A stretch of 64,000 bases of DNA from an uncultured Raoultella sp. (GTDB taxonomy: Bacteria > Pseudomonadota > Gammaproteobacteria > Enterobacterales > Enterobacteriaceae): positions 18,557 to 82,556 of the forward strand of contig CAAEVH010000063.1 in NCBI GenBank assembly GCA_900759445.1, written 5' to 3'. The first letter of the stretch is position 1. Every line of letters begins with the position of its first letter. A program made the translations under genes and the position numbers. This document shows, piece after piece, positions 58,852 through 64,000 of the stretch. The notes beneath the pieces were generated by a model. It saw only the letters and a list, made by a program, of their open reading frames with translations. It was not told the DNA's origin and did not search any database.

Positions 58852-59955
58852 TTACATTTCTGCGTTCCAGTTTCCAAAATACCGCTTCAATTTCTCGATG
58901 GTATGACGCCACCTCGGTGCCGTTGGCCTGCATACCGTATTTTGATTACCGAAGAAGCCGACCTCAGTCACTGCCTCTTGTTCGCTGCGGGTTTCAAGCC
59001 ATTTAACTGAGACAAAATATTCTGACTTATCGGGATCATCCGCGTTGTCTCGATACCAGGCACCAAATTTGAGTACGTCCATTGCGAGTTTTTCGCCATC
59101 CTCAGTGTTAACCATAAAGCTGCTGGCTGGTTCAATGGCACTTTGTACCAGGCCCACGCCTACATATCCTGTTTTAGGTATGTTGACCCAGACGCGGTCA
59201 CCCGGCTGGAGCTGTTTTAATGTTTGGCTGTACCAGCTTCCGCCACCAGCACTGATAAAACCGTATCGACGAGCCTCTTCCCAGACGCGGCTGTGTGGGT
59301 CGCCAAACGAGACGTAAAACTCCCCGTTCCAGGGTTCTTTAGTGCTGCCATTTATGCTTGTAACTGCTTGTGCGGCATTGGTTTGCGTCTCACTTGGGTC
59401 GATAAGCCAGGCACGGCTCAGAAACTGCTCCTCACCGTTCTGGAACACTTTGAAGAACAGCACGTTAATTGATATGCCGTTCTTGCTTAGGTAGTCGACG
59501 ATGCGTTCGGTGGACGGATCCAGTTCCGCTGCGACAATAATTATTTGATGTGACTGGTTGAGAGACTCCTCTTCCAGTTCGGCATTGAAGCGTTGCTTAA
59601 ATGCCTCACCCAAATTTCCGCCGCCAGAGAATTTTTCATAAATCTGCGACAATCGATCGGCGGTTAAGTCATCTACCCAAGAGGCGTAATCCAGCGCCTG
59701 CGCGACCACTTCACGTGGCGTGCGGTCGCGTTTGAGTTCAATCAGGATCAGCGACGCATCCGGTGCAATCGCCAGCAGGTCGATACGTCCTTTATCGAAC
59801 GTATATTCCTGATGTCCGATGATCATCCACTGGTCAGAAAGGATAGTGGGGTCGTTTAAAATCATCTTCTCCAGCAGTTGCTCACTGGCGAGTTTGCTGA
59901 TGGTTAGCGGATGAGGGTTCTCCCCCACCCGCCAGATAGCATGATGAACCGGCAT
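58852..59955 (-). CDS. PDDEXK nuclease-like protein with possible PUA/EVE-like C-terminus
   Basis: 367 residues. The N-terminal half has a PDDEXK/DUF91-type core: Asp59 (GRIDLLAI), Glu73-x-Lys75 (LIELKRD) and the following QALDYASWV helix with Gln86. The C-terminal part (about 205-300) includes GDRVWVNIPKTGYVGVGLV, which looks like a PUA/EVE-type fold that reads modified bases in DNA. It starts 10 bp after the hsdS stop with AAGGAAC as ribosome site, so it is likely the last gene of the hsd operon. A role in DNA restriction or modification-dependent defence is inferred, not proven. Confidence 0.7.
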   Translation of the reverse strand: MPVHHAIWRVGENPHPLTISKLASEQLLEKMILNDPTILSDQWMIIGHQEYTFDKGRIDLLAIAPDASLILIELKRDRTPREVVAQALDYASWVDDLTADRLSQIYEKFSGGGNLGEAFKQRFNAELEEESLNQSHQIIIVAAELDPSTERIVDYLSKNGISINVLFFKVFQNGEEQFLSRAWLIDPSETQTNAAQAVTSINGSTKEPWNGEFYVSFGDPHSRVWEEARRYGFISAGGGSWYSQTLKQLQPGDRVWVNIPKTGYVGVGLVQSAIEPASSFMVNTEDGEKLAMDVLKFGAWYRDNADDPDKSEYFVSVKWLETRSEQEAVTEVGFFGNQNTVCRPTAPRWRHTIEKLKRYFGNWNAEM

Positions 59956-59965
59956 CGTCTGTTCC

Positions 59966-61753
59966 TTAGTTTAATGCTGCGTCGGTGAGCGCATCCGCCA
60001 GATAGAGCTGGGTTTGCCGGGCGGATTGCAGGCGAGATTTGAGTTGGTCACATACTTTGAAAAAGTCTTCAATCGTGGATATTACCTTCCATTGAATTGC
60101 CGCAGGAGGAAGTGCCACTGGTGCTGACCTCAAATTTTCTTGGGATATATTCATTTGGCTTTCAGCCATACCAGATTTCGATGCTTCCAAATAATCAGCT
60201 GTCACCCCACAGTTAAGGCATAAAGAAATATATTTTGCAGATATATCATTTGAAATTAAATGAAATCTGATGATTTTGTCCGATATCATTAGCCTAGGCC
60301 GTGTTTTTTCAACTAAACACGAAATACCGACTCTATTCTTTGGTCCCGCTCTTGTTACTAAGATATCACCATCCTGAACCTCATATTGAGGTCGGGGCAG
60401 TTTACTACTTGGCAAGGTTTTATTTTCCTGTTGTCTATACTCCAAACTTTGCACTGCAGTAGTTTTTAATACTCCCCAAACATTTTCATTGGGGGATGGT
60501 TCAGGAGAACAAGCGGGACTCCAGCCAGCATCCATATTTGCAATGATTTCACCAATGCGACACCACTCCCACCTCTCCGGCAAATCAAACGGTTTTTCCT
60601 CATCACTCACTGGCGGCAACGGTTTTTGTTTTTTAATTTTCCCTTCTTTTACCAATTGCGCTTTTTCCTGCTCAATACGTTTAAGCAGTTCAGAAGCCGG
60701 TTCGTCGTCAGGATCTTGTGGCACCAGTTTACCCATAACAGCCAGTTGCAGAATGGTTTGCTTAAGCGCCTCGATACTCGCTTCGGTGGTAAAGAGTGTG
60801 TCGAAATGCTGGGTGATTCGCGCCCAGTTTTCTGCGAGTTCTTCGGCATGTTGGCTATCGACCAGCGTTGCCAGCAGGGTTTCTACCAGTTGCTGATGAG
60901 CATCCAGACTGGTCAGCGATTGCTGTTCCAGTTGGTCACAAAGGGACATCAGTTCATTAACTTTAGCAACGATGCGATATTGTTCTGTAATCGGTGGAAT
61001 TGGAGTGATAGATGTTTTGATTAGACCAACATTTAGCGTTGGCTGTGCTAATGTTCGTGTATCGCCTTTAAAGCTAGCTTGCATTAATTTACTTTGTAAG
61101 AGAAGTAAAATAAATTCCTTTGATAAATTCGACACAGGAACAATTCTGCATAACGCACGTGCAATATTTGCTCCTTTCCAACTATCAGGCGCTACTCCAA
61201 GTTTTCCGATTGAACCTACCACTGCCATAAGAATTTCGCCGCCATTCAGACGAGTGCGCTCATACTTTGCAGCAACTAAATGGCTGATGGTTTTTTCTGG
61301 TAACATTGGCGGGTTGATCATGGCTATGTCACCGATTCGTACAAATGGCACCCCTCCTACTTCTGGTTCACCAGGGACTAACACTCCATAAGATATTGGA
61401 TATTGTTGGTTGATAATCTCATCGAAGCACCGCCACTCCCAACCTGCCGGCAATTCAAAAGGCGTCTCATCCTCGCTGATCTCAGGCAGTGGTTTTTGCT
61501 TTTTAATTTTACCCTGCTTCACCAGCTCCGCTTTCTCGGCAGCAATACGCTTTAACAACTCAGACGCCGGTTCATCATTCGGGTCTTGCGGCACAAGTTT
61601 ACCACGCACCGCCAGCTCCAGAATCAGCTCTCGTAGTTTCTTAATGCCGTAGAGGTCGATTTTTCCATTACTGCCACGTCCCGCTGTGGAGCGGGTTTGC
61701 AACGCAGAAGACCAAATATCGATATGGTCGGTGAGCAGCTTCTCAACGGTCAT
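59966..61753 (-). CDS. hsdS: Type I restriction-modification specificity subunit
   Basis: 595 residues from 61753 (MTVEKLLTDHIDIW). Two target-recognition domains (about residues 105-245 and 410-560) are each preceded by a nearly identical conserved block (GKLVPQDPNDEPASELLKRI at about 51-70 and the second copy GKLVPQDPDDEPASELLKRI), ending in KPFDLP/TPFELP and WEW. This plan and size match the EcoAI-type (IB) family. Its ATG overlaps the hsdM stop by one base. The TRDs, which define the target, are much less GC-rich than hsdM. Confidence 0.94.
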   Translation of the reverse strand: MTVEKLLTDHIDIWSSALQTRSTAGRGSNGKIDLYGIKKLRELILELAVRGKLVPQDPNDEPASELLKRIAAEKAELVKQGKIKKQKPLPEISEDETPFELPAGWEWRCFDEIINQQYPISYGVLVPGEPEVGGVPFVRIGDIAMINPPMLPEKTISHLVAAKYERTRLNGGEILMAVVGSIGKLGVAPDSWKGANIARALCRIVPVSNLSKEFILLLLQSKLMQASFKGDTRTLAQPTLNVGLIKTSITPIPPITEQYRIVAKVNELMSLCDQLEQQSLTSLDAHQQLVETLLATLVDSQHAEELAENWARITQHFDTLFTTEASIEALKQTILQLAVMGKLVPQDPDDEPASELLKRIEQEKAQLVKEGKIKKQKPLPPVSDEEKPFDLPERWEWCRIGEIIANMDAGWSPACSPEPSPNENVWGVLKTTAVQSLEYRQQENKTLPSSKLPRPQYEVQDGDILVTRAGPKNRVGISCLVEKTRPRLMISDKIIRFHLISNDISAKYISLCLNCGVTADYLEASKSGMAESQMNISQENLRSAPVALPPAAIQWKVISTIEDFFKVCDQLKSRLQSARQTQLYLADALTDAALN

Positions 61754-63225
61754 CAGTTCTCTCCTTTGTTGCCTGCCAGCGCGGCCCCGAGGATATCGCA
61801 CAGCTGGTTACGTAGATCGCTGATTTCCGCCTGCTGCGTCTGATATTGCGCCAGCAGTTCAGCCGGGTCGTGGCTGATGGTTTCACCCTGATACGGGTTC
61901 TTGATATCAAGGTTAAAGTTGCGGGCAATGATGTCGCCGATGCTGACTTTCCACGCCTGATTATTCTCTTCGCGGCTGGCAAAACTGTCGGCTTCATTGC
62001 CCCACCATTCGATTTCGGTCTGGAACTCTTCAAACTTCATCGGTTTGGTTTTGCTGTAGTTCTTCACGCCATCCGGGTACGGGTGCTCATAGAACCAGAC
62101 ATCTTTGGTTGGCTGGCCTTTGGTGAAGAACAGAATATTGGTTTTAATACCGGTGTACGGGTTAAACACGCCGTTCGGTAACCGCACGATGGTGTGCAGG
62201 TTGCACTCTTCGGTGAGCAGCTTTTTGATTTTGGTTTTTACACCTTCACCAAACAGCGTACCGTCCGGTAACACCACCGCCGCGCGGCCTTTGTCTGCCA
62301 GCACTTCGATAATCAGCTGCAGGAACAGGTCAGCGGTTTCGCGAGTCTGCATCTCTGCCGGGAAGTTTTTCTCAATGCCGTCTTCTTCGGTGCCGCCAAA
62401 CGGTGGGTTGGTAACAATCACATCGACCTGCTCGTCCCAGGAAGAGAGCGGTTTATTCAGCGTGTTGTCATGGCGAATTTGCACCGGTACTTCAATGCCG
62501 TGCAGCAGCATATTGGTGGTACACAGCAGATGTGGAAGCTGCTTTTTCTCGACACCGTGAATTTGCTGTTGCAGGGTTTTATGGTCTTCTGTTGTTTTGA
62601 CATAATGCTCTTTCACATGGTCAAACGCGCAGGCGAGGAAGCCCCCGGTACCGCACGCCGGGTCCATAATTGACTCGCCGAGTTTCGGATCAATACGGTT
62701 GACCATAAAGCGCGTCACTGCACGCGGCGTATAGAACTCACCTGCATTACCGGCACTTTGAAGGTCGCGAAGGATCTGCTCGTAAATATCTCCAAACAGG
62801 TGACGTTCAGAGCTGCTGCTGAAGTCGATTTCATTGAGCTTATTGATCACCTGGCGCAGCAGCGTACCGTTCTTCATGTAGTTGTAGGCATCACTGAACG
62901 CCTGTTTAACCACAAAGCCACGCGGGTTCTTATCGATCGGCGCGGTGAGGTTTTTCAGGGTCGGGAACAGATCGTCGTTCACAAACTCCAGCAACGCATC
63001 ACCAGTGATGCCTTCGCTGTTTGCCGCCCAGGTGCGCCATAAATAGCGCTGCGGGATCGGGAGCTGATAGTCATCCTGCTCCAGTTCCAGCTCTTCTTCT
63101 TGAGTATCAAAAATCTTCAGGAACAGCAGCCAAGAAAGCTGCCCGAGACGCTGTGCATCGCCGTCCACGCCGGCGTCTTTACGCATAATGTCCTGCAGAG
63201 ATTTAATGACTGAACTAATCGACAT
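61753..63225 (-). CDS. hsdM: Type I restriction-modification methyltransferase subunit
   Basis: 490 residues, the length of EcoAI-type HsdM. SAM site DPACGTGGFLACA (motif I) and catalytic VIVTNPPFGG (motif IV, NPPF) indicate N6-adenine methylation. The N-terminal helical domain (1-130) contacts HsdS. It follows the hsdR remnant after 69 bp. With hsdS it can form an M2S methyltransferase even if restriction is lost. Confidence 0.95.
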   Translation of the reverse strand: MSISSVIKSLQDIMRKDAGVDGDAQRLGQLSWLLFLKIFDTQEEELELEQDDYQLPIPQRYLWRTWAANSEGITGDALLEFVNDDLFPTLKNLTAPIDKNPRGFVVKQAFSDAYNYMKNGTLLRQVINKLNEIDFSSSSERHLFGDIYEQILRDLQSAGNAGEFYTPRAVTRFMVNRIDPKLGESIMDPACGTGGFLACAFDHVKEHYVKTTEDHKTLQQQIHGVEKKQLPHLLCTTNMLLHGIEVPVQIRHDNTLNKPLSSWDEQVDVIVTNPPFGGTEEDGIEKNFPAEMQTRETADLFLQLIIEVLADKGRAAVVLPDGTLFGEGVKTKIKKLLTEECNLHTIVRLPNGVFNPYTGIKTNILFFTKGQPTKDVWFYEHPYPDGVKNYSKTKPMKFEEFQTEIEWWGNEADSFASREENNQAWKVSIGDIIARNFNLDIKNPYQGETISHDPAELLAQYQTQQAEISDLRNQLCDILGAALAGNKGEN

Positions 63226-63294
63226 GTTTTCTTACCACTCGTAAAAAAGGTTGCCACCGGGGTCGTGAGCACCTGGTGGCAGAATAGGAGGTTA

Positions 63295-63918
63295 TCAGGC
63301 TGAACGTGGGGGTGATTGGTAAATTTCGCTTTCCAGTTCGTTCACGGCATCTTCGTAGGCCTGTTTGCTACCAAAGCTGCTTTTAATAATTTCCAGCGGG
63401 CGACCGAGCGAATCGAACGGTTTTAGCTTCAACACCTGGATGTCCTCGATTTCCTGAACGCCTTCGTCGGCGTATTTATCCAGAAGCGTGTTTAACACGT
63501 TCTGCGCAGGCTCGGAATATTTAGTGAAGTAGTTACGCTTGCGAACGTTGTCTACACGCTCTTTACGCGTCAGAGGGGGTCGGCCGTAAACCACATGGCA
63601 CAATAGATCGAACGGGTCGAGATCTTTGCCCACTTCTTCTGCCAGCACATCCCAAAGCACACCGAGCTGTTCCAGCTCATCAATGATGGCCTGTTTGCGG
63701 TCCGCAGAGTGCCACTTACGGATGAAGTCATCAAGCGATGCGTACTCTTTATCTCTAAGCAGCGTTTTGCGGGTGTAATCCTGGAAAGATTCAGTGACCA
63801 GTTTGCCGTCGGCATCGTAATACTGCACGCGTTTAGCCAACACTTTTACGCTGACACCGTTGACGTGAAACTTACGGACTTTGTTTTCATCGTCTTCTTC
63901 AAAAGTGAAGTGGTTTAC
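63295..63918 (-). pseudogene. hsdR: hsdR C-terminal fragment cut by an IS element
   Basis: The last about 208 residues of a type I restriction subunit (from [13 protein letters not shown] to the stop), with a C-terminal segment typical of HsdR ([20 protein letters not shown]). The motor and nuclease domains would lie beyond the right edge, on the other side of the IS3-type element that begins at about 63919. As seen, the gene is interrupted. The uninterrupted 5' part may still exist outside the window. Confidence 0.85.
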
Positions 63919-64000
63919 TGAATTTGGCCACCTGAACAGAGGTGATATGCTCACCTCAGAACAACACAGGTGCCATAATGAAAAAAAGAAATTTCAGCGC
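63919..64000 (+). mobile_element. IS3-family (IS911-like) insertion sequence, left end only
   Basis: The junction in hsdR is followed by TGAATTTGGCCACCTGAACA, a terminal-repeat-like start, then a leader that reaches the transposase ORF A start at 63978. The element continues past the window. The protein start MKKRNFSA is that of the IS911 OrfA family. Confidence 0.85.
63978..64000 (+). CDS. IS911-like transposase OrfA, first 7 codons (partial)
   Basis: ATG 63978 reads MKKRNFSA at the window edge, the start of IS3-family OrfA, which carries the helix-turn-helix and leucine zipper. OrfB with the DDE domain would follow by programmed frameshifting outside the window. Confidence 0.75.

Noticed and set aside
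57281..64000. Second attachment site of the leuX island
   Set aside because: No second copy of the leuX 3' end was found to the right; the island probably extends past the window.

Overview
The window is chromosomal DNA of an enterobacterium close to Klebsiella/Raoultella. The core gene order (nrdG-nrdD, treC-treB-treR, mgtA, ridA, pyrIB, tabA, argI, rraB, miaE, yjgM, valS-holC-pepA, lptF-lptG, yjgR, ahr, leuX) is the familiar enterobacterial backbone. It carries additions typical of Klebsiella: miaE, a full myo-inositol catabolic cluster, and a GpdQ phosphodiesterase almost identical in design to the Klebsiella (Enterobacter) aerogenes enzyme. The species cannot be fixed from sequence reading alone.

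Layout. 1-3876: end of a sugar-acid catabolic operon (KDGP-type aldolase, exported beta-propeller lactonase, PRD/EIIA regulator). 3883-6861: anaerobic ribonucleotide reductase nrdD-nrdG with an ERIC repeat between the genes and NrdR/FNR sites upstream. 7134-11336: trehalose uptake and hydrolysis with its repressor and operator. 11408-14470: PhoP-type promoter, a 17-residue MgtL leader peptide and mgtA. 14591-16984: exported family-20 hexosaminidase with an inserted domain. 17041-21587: ridA, pyrBI with the pyrL attenuator, tabA, argI with two ARG boxes, and rraB. 21672-32118: tRNA hydroxylase, acetyltransferase, valS-holC, pepA, lptFG and yjgR.

32217-44601 is a myo-inositol catabolic cluster (iolA, B, C, D, E, G, the RpiR-type regulator IolR, and two TIM-barrel proteins of less certain role). 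The intergenic regions carry repeated TGAAA/TTTCA palindromes that look like the IolR operator. No inositol transporter is in the window. 45027-49986 is an AT-richer accessory module: a sigma-54 activator, a perfect palindrome as candidate enhancer, a consensus -24/-12 promoter, an amino-acid/amide permease, a 32-codon ORF overlapping the next start, and an amidase. It looks like a substrate-inducible amide-use system and is the most interesting under-described unit. 50774-55734 is a five-gene operon with an UgpABCE-like ABC importer and GpdQ, for uptake and hydrolysis of glycerophosphodiesters.

After ahr and tRNA-Leu(CAA) (leuX) comes a decayed genomic island: a P4-type integrase with one frameshift and two stops, a PDDEXK nuclease-like protein with a possible PUA/EVE-like C-terminus, and a type I (EcoAI-like) hsdM-hsdS pair. 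The hsdR gene is cut off by an IS3-family (IS911-like) element at the right edge. Two tandem REP-type arrays (5 x about 99 bp and 7 x about 86 bp) fill the gaps between convergent genes at 35790-36287 and 50152-50755. No rRNA genes or CRISPR arrays were seen.
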